Shown here piece after piece: positions 51,091-62,681 of a stretch of 64,000 nucleotides of DNA. The notes below the pieces were generated by a model. The model was not told the DNA's origin, did no database searches, and was given only the letters and a program-made list of their open reading frames with translations. Each line of letters begins with the position of its first letter. The stretch's first letter is position 1. The translations under genes and the position numbers were made by a program. The DNA comes from Anniella stebbinsi (taxonomy: Eukaryota; Chordata; Lepidosauria; Squamata; Anniellidae). The stretch is taken from positions 18,764,001 through 18,828,000 of the forward strand of contig JARDYH010000003.1 of NCBI GenBank assembly GCA_029215795.1, written 5' to 3'.

Positions 51091-51399
51091 CTGCCCTTCA
51101 ATGTTGCAGAGAAACCTGGAGTGCTTCCAGATGAGGCTGCTTCAAACATGGAATTTTACAGGGTTCCAAACAATATCCTCTTCCACGTGTAATCCTCCTG
51201 CATTTTCTCACCACTTCTTCTGTCTTCTTTCTTACCACATAAATCAGTTAAGGAAGGAAAAACAGAACAGCTGCACAACAAATTCTGATTGGTGGCGCTA
51301 GGAACGGTCTATGTCTGAAAGCACTCCCGGTGTATCACTCTTTGATTATGGAATTATGGACAGCTGTAGCCTCACCACAAGCTCTCCTGTCATTTGGGG

Positions 51400-52330
51400 T
51401 GGGAGAGCACATGCACTGTTCAGGGTGTCAACATTGCATCCCACCCCTTATTGCTGCCACATCGCTCACCACCATCTTCCCTCTGGCTCATGCTGAGGAT
51501 CTTGCAGGCAGGTTCTCTGGAGAGCTGGGTCAGCCGGAGGAAGTGGCTAGCACAGCTCTTCAAAATGCCTGGTTCTTAGGGTGACCATATGGAAAGGAGG
51601 ACAGGGCTCCTGTATCTTTAACAGTTGTATTGAAAAGGGAATTCCAGCAGGTGTCATTTGTATGCATGCAGCACCTGGTGAAATTCCCTCTTCATCACAA
51701 CTGTTAAAGCTGCAGGAGCCCTGCCCTCTTTTGTATCTGGTCAAGAAGGCAGGGCTCCTGCAGCTTTAACAGTTGTGATGAAGAGGGAATTTCACCAAGT
51801 GCTGCATGCATACAAATGACACCTGCTGGAATTCCCTTTTCTATGCAACTGTTAAAAAATATAGGTGCTCTGTCCTCCTTTTTATATGGTCACCCTGCTG
51901 GCTCTAAGGGAGTCCTTCCTCAGAACCAGGCATAGGAGGGCTGTCTCAGGAAACAGCTAGAGCCAAAGGGAGAGTGGCTGAGAACAGTGAAACAGAGAGC
52001 ATTTGCCCCAGTGGGAAAGTGGGACCAGCGGGGTTCTCCAGAGCACCTGGTAGTGTTGCTGAGTGGGTGGCTGCTCCAGAAAGTCCTACTGGCTCCATTC
52101 TCCCATTCCAGCAAATTCCACAGTGGGAGAGTGGTCAGCAGGGCTCTCTGGGTACTTTGTGGATACTCTTGGCAGGGGCGGGGGGAGTATGCAATTCACC
52201 CAGCCTCATGGAAGGGGTGGTCCTGGCCGGTTGCATGCATTTCAAGAAATCCATGACAGTATTCTTAACAATGCTGCAAGTGATTCAGGAATCCCATCTT
52301 AAATCACATGCTGCTCCACTGTGACCCCTA
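51400..52330. repeat. GC-richer repetitive region interrupted by MITE copy 4
   Basis: Blocks such as GGAGAGCTGGGTCAGCC, GGGAGAGTGGCTGAGAAC and GGGAGAGTGGTCAGCAGGGC recur, resembling the CTCTGGAGAGCTG phrases at 15160-15860. Unclassified. Confidence 0.4.
51577..51897. mobile_element. Palindromic hAT-like MITE, copy 4 (full length)
   Basis: 321 bp, ends TAGGGTGACCATATGGAAAG and TTTTTATATGGTCACCCTG. Flanked by CTGGTTCT (51569-51576) and CTGGCTCT (51898-51905), 7 of 8 bases identical. The arms pair over nearly the whole length, with shared blocks such as AAATTCCCTCTTCATCACAA. Inserted in a GC-richer repeated region. Confidence 0.92.
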
Positions 52331-52856
52331 CCAAATTGTGTCCGCAACTGATCACTTGTGCAGTGCAGTGCAACCAGCTCTAAACACAGAACACCCTTTT
52401 ATATAAAGGACAACAGCCAGCTTCTATTTTGAAGAGTGACAGGAAGCAGCAGCAGTAAAATGTCAAAATATTTTTCTCTTCATTGGTTTACTTACTTGCA
52501 TTTCTAGTCTACATTTATCCCTACGGCTCAAGCAGGATTAATCAGACAAAATAAAAACATAACAGTTTAACCTCGTAGCCATTAAAAAGCTTAACATTTG
52601 CCACTAGTAAACTAGCTCACACTAAAAAGCAAGCTGTATTCACAGTGCTTAGTTGGCACTGTACTCATTGGAATCAGCCTAGGTCAAAGTAATCCAGACT
52701 ACAATACAACACACAAAATCCCTGAGAGCTGTTTGCTCCTGGCTCAGAGAGCTGTTAAGTTCCTGTATCCTTGGAGGGCTTCTAGGCTGCTTCCAGTTCA
52801 GGAATGCCACGGGGCAGATCTACACATTGCAAAGCAAATACGGGGTTACATTTACT

Positions 52857-53059
52857 CAGGGTGATCATATAAAAAGGAGGACAGAGCTCCTGTATCTTTA
52901 ACAGTTGCACAGAAAAGGGAATTTCAGCAGGTGCCATTTGTATGCACGCAGCACTTAGTGAAATTCCCTCTTCATCACAACAGTTAAAGCTGCAGGAGCT
53001 ATACTAGAATGAACAGATACAAAAAAGGGCAGGGCCCTCCTTTTCATATGGTCACTCTA
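52857..53059. mobile_element. Palindromic hAT-like MITE, copy 5 (internal deletion)
   Basis: 203 bp. Starts CAGGGTGATCATATAAAAAG and ends TTTTCATATGGTCACTCTA. Left half is intact to the AAGCTGCAGGAGC block, then most of the right half is missing. Flanks CATTTACT (52849-52856) and CATTTACC (53060-53067) match at 7 of 8 bases. Only 960 bp from copy 4. Confidence 0.9.
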
Positions 53060-53312
53060 CATTTACCTCCAAATGCTGGGGAAGAGGGACTTGTGGGGGA
53101 GAACTGGCAGACCGTTTTAGACTATTTGGCCTCATCCAGACTCCAACATAGAAGTAAGCCAAGCTGCAGGGAAAATGCAAGTGTGCCAACAGTCCCTACG
53201 AGTATAGTATATGTGAGAACTGCAGCAGCCTCTTCCAAAAACTCAAGTATTTATTTTTTACAAGTCATGGGGGGAAACTAGGGCAGAAAAACTAAGAGGA
53301 GATGGGGGAAGA

Positions 53313-53767
53313 GAGGGTGACCATAAGACCAAAAATCCCTGGATTCATCCGGTTTTGGGGTCCTTTCCGGGGTATGTCTGTGGAGACACTGAAAGCGATT
53401 CTGCAAGTGCAATACAATTACAGCCAAACACTTTACTGCTTAACAGCCAACCCCTTTTAAGAAAATTGAAAAATATTCTTGGGCACATCAGGAGGAAGAG
53501 TCTTAAAATTTGTACAGCAATTAAAAATAAATGTTAATTTCAGATACATTGAATCTCACTTGTTCTTTATTTCAGTGATTTTAACATTAACCTATTATGC
53601 AAAACAGGTTTGTCTTAATTGTGAGCTGTGGAATCAGACATGTGACTAAGGCCATGTTGGGTGGGCACACCCACTTAGGAGTCAGCCATGTTGGGATGGG
53701 TACGCCTCCTTGGGAGGTGGCCATGTTGGAAGCCCTCCTTTTTGGTTTCCAAAATATGGTCAACCTA
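53313..53767. mobile_element. 455 bp hAT-like element related to the 1.5 kb one
   Basis: Starts GAGGGTGACCATAAGACC and ends TTTCCAAAATATGGTCAACCTA. Its right 250 bp (from TTAATTTCAGATACATT through TTTGTCTTAATTGTG and the repeated GCCATGTTGG units) matches 62440-62681, so it is a deleted relative of that element. Flanks share GGGGA. It sits between MITE copies 5 and 6. Confidence 0.75.
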
Positions 53768-53935
53768 GGGGAGTGAGCAAGTGCAACTTAACTAAGAATT
53801 GTTCCTGGTTACTGGTCCAGGGTTGTTTTGGAGATTTTGTGGGCCAAACCACTCATAAAGGAAACTCATGCAAAATTTCTTCCTAGTTCACTAGTGTGGA
53901 CTGCTCATGTTGGGCCTTCTGACTTGCCTCTTAGA

Positions 53936-54255
53936 TAGGCTGACCATATGAAAAGGAGGGCAGGGCTCATGTGACTTTAACAGTTGTAGAGAAAAGGGAA
54001 TTTCAGCCAGTGTCATTTGTATGCAATTAGTTCCTGGTGAAATTCCCACTTCATCACAACTGTTAAAGTTGCAGGGCCCCTGCCTTCTTTTGTATATGGT
54101 CACTCTAGTATAGTGCCTGCAACTTTAACTGTTGTGATGAAGAGGGAATATCATCAGGAACTAATTGCATACAAATGACACTGGCTGAAATTCCCTTTTC
54201 TCTACAACTGTTGAAGTTACATGAGCCCTGTCCTCCTTTTCATATGGTCAGCCTA
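53936..54255. mobile_element. Palindromic hAT-like MITE, copy 6 (full length)
   Basis: 320 bp, ends TAGGCTGACCATATGAAAAG and CTTTTCATATGGTCAGCCTA. Flanked by TCTTAGA on both sides (53929-53935 and 54256-54262). Arms are nearly perfect inverses; with copy 2 it shares the GGCTGACC end variant and the internal TATAGTGCCTGCAACTTTAA stretch, so these two form a subfamily distinct from copies 3 and 4. Confidence 0.92.
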
Positions 54256-55779
54256 TCTTAGAATACAACAACAATTGACTTTTATCCACCTTGGTAAATG
54301 CAGGGGAAAATATCTTCGCTAAGGAATGATGTGGTCCGCCTGCTTCAAGACAATATATGAAACTGCCCTAAAAGTCCCAGAACAGTCTTACAAGGAAAAA
54401 CCCTAATACAGAATAAATGAATGTCGCTTTAGGGGCTCTATGGTCACCTTGGGATTTCAAAAGAGAAGAGCTTACAACAAATATAAATTACGTTTTATTT
54501 ATTAATAACCCCTTGCTAAGACATTTGTTCCATGCATAGAAATAATTACTGGAGAAAAATCTCTAAAGATTAAAATAATAAATTAAAAGATAATAAAACA
54601 CGGTAAAAAAACCACCCTCGTTGAGTTCAATCTAACTTCTAAATTATTATATCTTAAATATGACCTAAGAGACACTTCCAGGCAGAAAGGAGAAGCTAAA
54701 ATATAAAAACTTAAAAAAAAAATAAATTCTCAAATGTATATAACTAAGGGGGAAATGGTGAAGGACTAAAAATTTACTTTTGACAGAGCACATCTGTTAA
54801 GAGGCAACCCAAAAATTGCTGCAAAGTTGTAATTAGATTGTTCATCACACCTTTCTACATGGCCTTCAATAGATTTAAAAGCCTACTACAAGCACATTTA
54901 AACCCCCTTTATGTCTTTCACACATGCACAGTAATGTTGGGAGAGAGTCCCATAAGTGGCACATGGGAAATCTGTCTCAGTCTTTGTTTCTAAAGAGCTT
55001 CCCCTATTGGGTATGCAGCTCAATCCATCCATTTCTTGATGGCTCAGAGGCAGTTTCATCTCTCATGTTACTGTGTATTTTATGTTTTTAATTTATGTTT
55101 TTAATCTGTAGAGATTTTCCCCCAGCAATTGTTTTTGTGCAGTGGAACAAACGTCTTGGCAGGGGGTTATTTTTAAATGAAATGTAATTTATGTTTTTTC
55201 GTAACCTCTTCCCTCTAGAAATCTCTAGGTTATCTTAGAGCCCCTAAAGCTTCATTCATTCACTCTGTATTGGGGTTGTGGGTCTTTTTTCTTGTTCCAG
55301 TGACCTTTTCATTCTATGAGTAATATAAGGACATATTTAACATTCTGTTCACGCGGCTCCTTGCAGACAAGGGAAAAACAGAACTAGAGGGAATGAAAAA
55401 TAAAGAAGTCCTTGCAGATTCACCATCACAGCATCAGCACTAGTCTCTCTGTCACTAGCTAGACCATTTGAGACTGTTTGTAACAGTCCACTTACCAGGA
55501 CAAGAGAAAGGGCAATGTAATGGCACAGTAGTGGGGAAGAAGATGGAGAGAAAGGAGTTAAGATGAGCCCTCCATCACATTGAGAAACGTAAGGGATACC
55601 CAAGTTAAGAGCATGTCAGAACATGGCAACCCTAACTCAGAATGGAGGACTTTATCATGGAAAATAATATTGAGTATTACAAATGATTTTAAACTGGAGG
55701 TTCTATGTAATTACACATATATATTCCACCCTTTTTCTAAAAAGCTAAGCGTGGCATACATTGTTCTCACCCCCATTTT

Positions 55780-55905
55780 AAACTCACAACAATACTGTAA
55801 GGTAAGTTAGGCTGAGGTCATCTGGTCACCTTCATGGTTGAATGGAGATTTGAACCTGATTCTTTCCATTCTAATCTGACATCTAACTATACTGGGTCTC
55901 GTTTT
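55780..55905 (+). mobile_element. MIR-like SINE fragment
   Basis: AAACTCACAACAATACTGTA then AGGTAAGTTAGGCTGAGGTC and TGGAGATTTGAACCTGATTC. Same group as 45100 and 59085. Confidence 0.6.
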
Positions 55906-55914
55906 GAAACCGAT

Positions 55915-56420
55915 TAGGAGGTTTTATTTATTTTATTTATATAGAAATGTATATCCTGCTCTTCTAGTACCCGTGCAACACTCAGAGCAGCTCACAACAG
56001 TTTAAAACCACTAGACAGTATAAAACCATACATTCAGTAAAAATTACAAAAAAAATACAGAGGCAATAACAATACGAAGGGAGAGATTATAGATTAAACA
56101 ACTTCCAATAAAACAGACAGCAGGCAACAGTGTGCCAGAAAAAATAATGCAGAACAGTGTTCCCAGACACTCTAGGTGGTCCAGGGTGATACCATGGTTA
56201 ATGGTATCGAACACCTCCGGGAGGTACAGCAGAACCAATAGGAATATATTCCCCCTGTCTAATTCCTGGTGTAGATCGTTCACCAAAATGACCACAGCTG
56301 TGTAAATCCAAAAATAAAAACTGAAGCCAGAATGAAATGGGCCTATAATCCTAGACCTGAGTCTAGAGTAGAGTTGTGATGCTGTGTTAACTCCTGCCTT
56401 TGGATGTGATGGATTTAGAG
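55915..56420 (-). mobile_element. L2/CR1-like LINE, reverse transcriptase piece and 3' tail (internally deleted)
   Basis: Minus strand: AVVILVNDLHQELDRGNIFL then LPEVFDTINHGITLDHLECL, the L2-type reverse-transcriptase A region (LVDDL..LDRG..SAAFDTVDH..LLDRL). The LINE 3' tail with TTTAT/ATAAA repeats follows at 55920-56040, so several hundred codons between are missing. Confidence 0.75.
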
Positions 56421-57510
56421 GATGCAATAAATAAGATAAGAACTGCAAAATAAATAAATAAATCAAGGGATGGAAAATAAGCAGGGATATGAATTCATCA
56501 TGGATAATAACATTGCTTGTAAATATGTAATTGTACTCTACAGAACCAAACAGATTCTGCTTTATAAACAAACTTCCAAGTTTTATTTATACAAAGTCCC
56601 CTCTACAGAGGTCTCTTGGGCGTGGCCCCTCTGTCTTCAAGCCAGAAGCAGTGGGTGTTGCCCGGAACTACCTCCTGGCTCCTCCCAGGAAGCACACCTC
56701 ATCCAGACCAAATCCTGCAGTTCTTTCATTCTATACTGGCTGGCACACCAAAATCTTGGGTACCTGACAAGCCACATGAAGCCTGTAAACAATAATCATT
56801 TGCTTCCAAGCCACATTTCTCAACACAGCTGTACACTTCCCATCAAATAGAGTAAGTGAACATTGTTTATATGCTTGCTTTTCCTGGGATAGACAGAAGC
56901 AAATCTAGAACCCCTGACTTCTGATTCCCCTCCATCTCACTTCAAAGTCTCATCCAAAATAAAAAAAGGAAGAAGGTTGAGGCCGGTTCAGAAGATATTC
57001 TCCCAAGATAACTGATCTCTGGAAGAGTAATTTGAGCTAGGTATGGTTTTTTCACCTGGAAGAAAACGACAAAATGTCAAGTGGAACATGACATCTAATA
57101 TGCTATACATGTTGGTCTCTGTGCCTTTAATAACTTTGTTACAAGATGTGTGAGCTCCCCTGTCATTACTGTATTGGGATGATGAGAAAAGATGCACCTG
57201 CTAGACATTTCCATGTTGTGCAGCTATTAAAGACAGAGAAGCCCCTACCACACACACAGTGAGGTTTATGGTGCAAGTCTATAAAGTACTGAACAATAAC
57301 TTATTAGAATAAGAGAGCATGGGAAGTATGGGAGAAATAAAAGTATGTTTCTACATCTGGGCAGAAACATAATTGTAGAAGAGGAAAAAACAGAGGTGAG
57401 GTGGGGTTGGGCTCAACATTTTTTTAAAATATCCTCTGTTCTACATTATTTTCCACGCATGCCTACTTCTGATTTTGCAAGTGGTGTGCAATGTTATTCC
57501 ACAACATTCT

Positions 57511-57556
57511 CTATTTATCCTTTTTCATTTTGTCTATTTATCCTTTTTCATTTTGT
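57511..57556. repeat. Exact tandem duplication, 23 bp unit x 2
   Basis: CTATTTATCCTTTTTCATTT plus TGT occurs twice head to tail without a mismatch. Confidence 0.92.
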
Positions 57557-58199
57557 ACATTTTAGTTCATGCCTGTGCACATCAAAGCTAGTTGTCTTGT
57601 TTCCAGTGCAAGCAAATTTTCATCACACTGTTATCTCCCAGTCAAACGCACAATGGTTATTATATTTCAAACTCTGACTCCTTGCAATAGATTAGGAGGA
57701 TCAGACAAATGTAATATTTTTGATTAATCCTACTGCTGTAGCAGGTTAAAGCTGTTATATTTATTGTGCCTTGGGGGCACTTGAAGGACACTGAAGCCAT
57801 GTGTGTATTGTTTTCAGGTTTTGATACATGTTTTATAAGTGACAATTCAACTGAAGTCTGAAGGCCTTACTCCTTTCCTAGTGACCTCAATGGAAATTAT
57901 ACATGCAGAAGAAATGGCTCATAACTTTGAAAACACTAGAGCCAAATCTATACAGCCAATTTAATGTGGAGCACAAGCACATCAGGAACATTCCTGACAG
58001 ATGCTGCTGCCGCCAATCTGCAGCTTCCCTCTGGAAAAGGCGCATTTTGCAGTGTCATTTTAGAACATTGTTTTTCATTAAATGCATCTCCCAAGCAGTT
58101 CTGCTGCAGTTTGCCTTGTCCTCTGCATTACATCCTGGGTGTGCCTAGGGGTGTTTCTGGGTCCTGAGTCAAGGAGTGGGGCTGCCCCCCATTCCCTTC

Positions 58200-58378
58200 T
58201 TTTTCCTATTCACAGTAGGGAGCTTTTGGATATAGGCTTCCTTTCCCACATAACACTATTTCCTATTCACGAGCATTCACAATTGTGCAATAGCCTGCTC
58301 TCCAATTCACAATATCTAGCCTGTTTTTTCCCATTCACAATAGCACTGTTTCAAGCATTCACAATTGTGAAATAGCCT
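58200..58378. repeat. Degenerate ATTCACAAT-rich repeat
   Basis: CTATTCACAGTAG, CCTATTCACGAGCATTCAC, CCAATTCACAATATCTAGCC, CCCATTCACAATAGCAC and AGCATTCACAATTGTG follow each other; loosely tandem, spacing irregular. Confidence 0.5.
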
Positions 58379-58989
58379 TGGATATGTGTTTAGATATGTG
58401 GCATATATACAATGGAGCACAAAACAAATAATATGGCACAAGTACCAGCAAGGCTGAGTGTACACATACCACCATATTTCCTGCAGGGATGAAGGGAAAG
58501 ACTTCTGTGCTTGCTAACAAGTGGCACCATTATTGAGACTGTATGTGTTTTGCAGTTCTGCATTTGTGGAACTGCAGAAGGTGGAAGTTGGTACTGGGCA
58601 CAGAATTCTGAGATGCACAGCTTTCACTCTTCTCACTCTTCCCAGAAATAAGGGTGCAGGCATGCCTGCAGTGCAATCACCTATGTGTGGTGCAAGGACT
58701 TATACAGAAATAAGTAACACCTGGAGAAATTTCAGAGGTCAGATTTTCTTTGTCAATTTCGGCATAAGGAGTGAGGGCCAGAAGTAGAGACAAAATCAGG
58801 CTCTTGCCCAGGCATGTTTTGCTTGAAGGGCTACAGGGAAGGAACAAGTCAGGTAGATGTCTTCCACCTGTGTGTGTGTGAATGAATCCAAATTCTTGTG
58901 TCTTATAGTGTAGTGTGGCATTTAGAAATGGCTATACCCAGCTTCCAGACTCACAGCCAGCATGCCAGAGTCCCATTTTCTGAAGACCA

Positions 58990-59080
58990 ACAGTGTGGTT
59001 TCCTGGAGACATCTATAGGAAATGGGAAGCTGGACTAGTTGGACCCTTGGTCTGATTTAGCAGGGCTCTTCTTATATTCT
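58990..59080. repeat. Squamate interspersed repeat, copy 3
   Basis: GAAGCTGGACTAGTTGGACC, CTTGGTCTGATTTAGCAGGG and CTCTTCTTATATTC, same orientation as copy 2. Immediately followed by a MIR-like SINE. Confidence 0.6.
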
Positions 59081-59084
59081 GATG

Positions 59085-59225
59085 CGGTGGATTTGGAATA
59101 GAGAAACCTGGGTCCAAATCCTTGCTCAGACATAAACGTCACTATGACTAGTCACAAAGATGTCTCAGCTAACCTACTTCACATGGTTCTTGTGAAGATA
59201 AAGTGGGATAACCCTTAGGCTTAGA
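59085..59225 (+). mobile_element. MIR/CORE-like SINE fragment
   Basis: ACCTGGGTCCAAATCCTTGC (B-box-like), CAGACATAAACGTCACTATG, then CTCAGCTAACCTACTTCACA and GTTCTTGTGAAGATAAAGTG. The order and motifs are those of the MIR-type SINEs that persist in amniotes. Confidence 0.65.
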
Positions 59226-60039
59226 GTCATTACTCTGAGATCCTGGAACAAGGGTAAGGCACTCAACAGGTTAAGACATGCACCATCGCTACCACCGCAT
59301 TTGTCCTTTTATCAAATTTCCTCTGGTTGGGGCGGAGGGGAAGATACCATATATCTTTAATGGACAATATCTTATATATTGCTCTCTTGTCTATTGCCTC
59401 TGTTTGCTACATATTTGATCACTCACTCACTCTGCTTTATTTCTGCCTTCCTGTTCAGTGATGAGATGCTGACGCACGATAAACAATTTAGACTGTCATT
59501 CAATTGGCCTTCAACAACAAGGCCATAAAACAGAGCAATCAGACAAATTTCTTTAATTCTAATTAGTTTTTCTTTCTGCAATCATTCCTTTAATAAAAAG
59601 TTCAATTACAAGTAATGGATGCCATTAGCTGTGTTGTATTAGAGACTCAGTTTAGCCAGGGCTGTCATATGGAAAACAGAAACAAAAAGAATAGCCTAGT
59701 ATTTTACACTGATGATTAGAGAGATACTAAATTCATTCCAGATGTAGATGAGTACATAAATGTCATCTAGAATGCACTGATGTTCCTTTGAGTATTGGTC
59801 TCCTGGATGCCCTTAAATGATGCAAAACTAGGGGTTAATCTACCTAACCTTTTTAATGAGATTGTGTGTTCTATGTAAGCTACTATAGTGAACTGTAAGG
59901 CCCCTACATCCCATTCTTAAGAGAAGCAAGTAAGAGGTAGAAGGTGCCTACCCAGACTGAACCTACTACTCACAGACAATCAAATTACTAAAGAACACCA
60001 ACACCTGGCACTTACATTATACTCCTTCAGACGTCATAG

Positions 60040-60292
60040 TATTTTCACAGTTCTTCAGTTTGATTTTTAACCTTGCTGTTTAAATTTGTATTTTAAATCT
60101 GTATTAATTTCTGCAAGGCTGCTCGGTTTTTATCCTGGTTGTGCTTTTATAGTGTATTTTATATTATGTTTTTATACTGTCGTTGTTCTATATTTTGAAT
60201 GGTTTTTATGGTTTTAATTTTTGTAAACCACCCAGAGAGCTCCAGCTATTGGGCGATATAGAAATGCAGTAAATAAAATAAAATAAATGAAC
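60040..60292 (+). mobile_element. L2-like LINE 3' end
   Basis: T-rich 3' region ending CCACCCAGAGAGCTCCAGCT then ATTGGGCGATATAGAAATGC and an AAAT/AATAAA tail. This is the best-preserved copy of that tail type here. Confidence 0.75.
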
Positions 60293-61169
60293 CCTGGAAT
60301 AAACCCAAGCACAAACACAATATTGTTTTGATACTAAAGTAAGAACCACTACAAGGGAAAGAAAACAAATCTTACACTGCTATTCTTGGTAATTCCTTTA
60401 GGATGTCTGTATTAATTAATAAAGTAATGCATTCAGCCTATATTTATTATTCCCTGAATTCAGAAAGAGTAACCATTTATCTTGAAAAATGTTTCTCCTT
60501 TCTTTCCCTCCCCCACCCTCTATATTGAATCAATACTAACATTCTCATAGGCCCCAAAACTGCCACCGATTATATCCAAGTTTCCTGCAGCCATACCCCC
60601 AAGTAATTATATCTTGTCAGCATTATTTCTTGTCAGCATGCCCAGCAATAGTATATACAGGCCAGACCAAGTCATGCTTAAGAAAGAAGGCGGCTTGTCA
60701 CAAATACAACTGAAAGAACAGAAACAGTATTTAACCTGTGGGTGAACAACTCAGCCTTCCTGACAATATCATCAAGGAAAGTGGGCCATTACTGAGTCCA
60801 CTGTAGACATTCAACAAAGGTACAAATGAACGGTTGGAGGGAATGAGAATTTGCTCGTTGGTCTTGCTCCTGACCTCCGTATGTTCATTGGAACTTGTTC
60901 AGAGGGAACTATATGTATACACTTGAATAAATAATATAAGCTCTGAATGCATGTTTGTAGCCTACAAAAATGAAGAGTAAGATCTGACACAAACGCCCAC
61001 ACTCAGTCATTGTCCTCAGTTTGAACTGTGCGGCCAAGATCTTAACAAAACAATAGTTTCCTCTTATATTACAATATCTGCTGGGAGCCATAAGGAACAT
61101 ATATCAACCTACTCAATGAAACTAATTCCAAAATGAAGTGGGCAACATTCCCTATAATACCACTTCTAC

Positions 61170-62681
61170 TAGGGTGACCATATGACAGGAAAAACCTGGA
61201 TTTTTCAGGATTTTTTTACAAATCCAGGAAGGGGGGGAATTATAAAATTTGACGAAAAATCCGGATTTTTTCCATCCTCCCCAGCCAATAGGCAGGTCTA
61301 CTTTAATGAGAATTAACAAAAATGCTTACAGCTCCACCATTTTTAAAGGTAAAGAGATGAAATTTGGCATCATGATAGTTCTCGGATAGAGCTTTAGCCT
61401 TGCCAAGTTTGAAGCAAATCTGTTCGTCTGCTGATTTTTAGGGATTTTTTTAAAATTTGAGGTTTAAAATATTTTTATTTTTTAAAAATGGTCATTTTTA
61501 AAGATAAAGAAATGAATCCTGGCATCATGATAGTTCTCGGATAGAGCTTTAGCCTTGCCAAGTTTGAAGCAAATCTGTTCATCCATTGATTTTTAGGAAT
61601 TTTGTAAAGTTTGAGCCTTTTAAGAGCATCTCAGAGTCCAGTGTTGGTGGCTGGTGGTGGAGTTTTTTTTAAAACAAGTCACCAGATGTGACCAAGCTAT
61701 AAGCTGGCACCCTACCTGCAGCCACAGGGTACAAACGCTCAGCCTGACTGGAATGTTGGGAAACTTTGACAGAGAGAGAGGGGGGATTGTTTGAGGCTGG
61801 AAGCTGGCATAAGGCAGAGAGAGGCTGAAGGCAACCCAGATTCACCTGTAGCTTGGCCCTGAGAGGCTGGCTTGCCACCCAGAGTGTTTTAAGAGTGCAT
61901 CAGAGTCGAGCAGGTGTGCAGGAGGAGAGGAGGAGGAGGCAGCTGGCGGCGGAGATTTTTAAAGTAAGAGTCACCAGACATGACCAAACAATAAGCAATA
62001 CCCCTGACCACAAATGTGCGGCCCGGCTGGACTATCGGGAGACTTTGGCAGAGAGAGAGGGGAGAGAGATTGTTTGAGGCAGGAGGCTTTGGTTTGGCTG
62101 CAATTACTTAGAGAGACAACAGAGGCTGCACAGACAATCCAGAGACACCTGTTGTAACTTAGCCCTACAGTGCTGGCAGGCAAAGCAGGGCATTAGAAAG
62201 AGGGTCTCAGAGTCATGTGTAGAGAAACTTGTGACAATCATACACAAGGTTAAAAAAAAAATGATTTTTTTTTTAAAAAAAGCCAGCCAGGTGGCAGCAA
62301 GCCCTGTTAAAAGCAGCAGCAGCAGTTTGCAGCGGAGTGAGGATACAGCAGAAAAGATATTTGAGGGAAGGGGAGAATGTATCACACAGAGTATAGCAAA
62401 AGCTTCAAAGTACAGTAAAAGCTACAAAAGTAGGAGTAAGTGAAGTTAATTTCAGATACATTGTTCTTTATTTCAGTGATTTTAACATTAAGATGTTATG
62501 TAGAAGAGATTTGTCTTAATTGTGTGCTGTAAAATCAGATTTGTGACCAAGGCTATGTTCAGGTGGACACTCCCCCTTCGTGTTGGACAAGCCCCCTAGG
62601 ACCAGACATGTTGGTGGGCATGCCCCCTTGGGAGCTGACCATGTTGTCCTCCTTTCTGGTTTCCAAAATATGGTCACCCTA
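61170..62681. mobile_element. 1.5 kb non-autonomous hAT-like element with the same terminal repeats
   Basis: Starts TAGGGTGACCATATGACAGG and ends CCAAAATATGGTCACCCTA, the termini used by the 320 bp palindromes, but the interior is different. It contains two internal duplications: the block GATAGTTCTCGGATAGAGCT occurs near 61370 and again near 61525, and a GACAGAGAGAGAGG block with flanking sequence occurs near 61770 and 62050. The flanks ACTTCTAC and AATACTAC agree at 6 of 8 positions if the right end is shortened by one base. No transposase frame is visible. Confidence 0.75.

Noticed and set aside
51577..54255. CRISPR array, because of repeated similar blocks
   Set aside because: Units are 200-320 bp palindromes with target duplications in a vertebrate intron, not short spaced repeats.
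56044..56571. 175-codon open frame on the minus strand
   Set aside because: Only its central part (LVNDLHQELDRG..FDTINH) has meaning, as LINE reverse transcriptase; the ends are tail and flank sequence.
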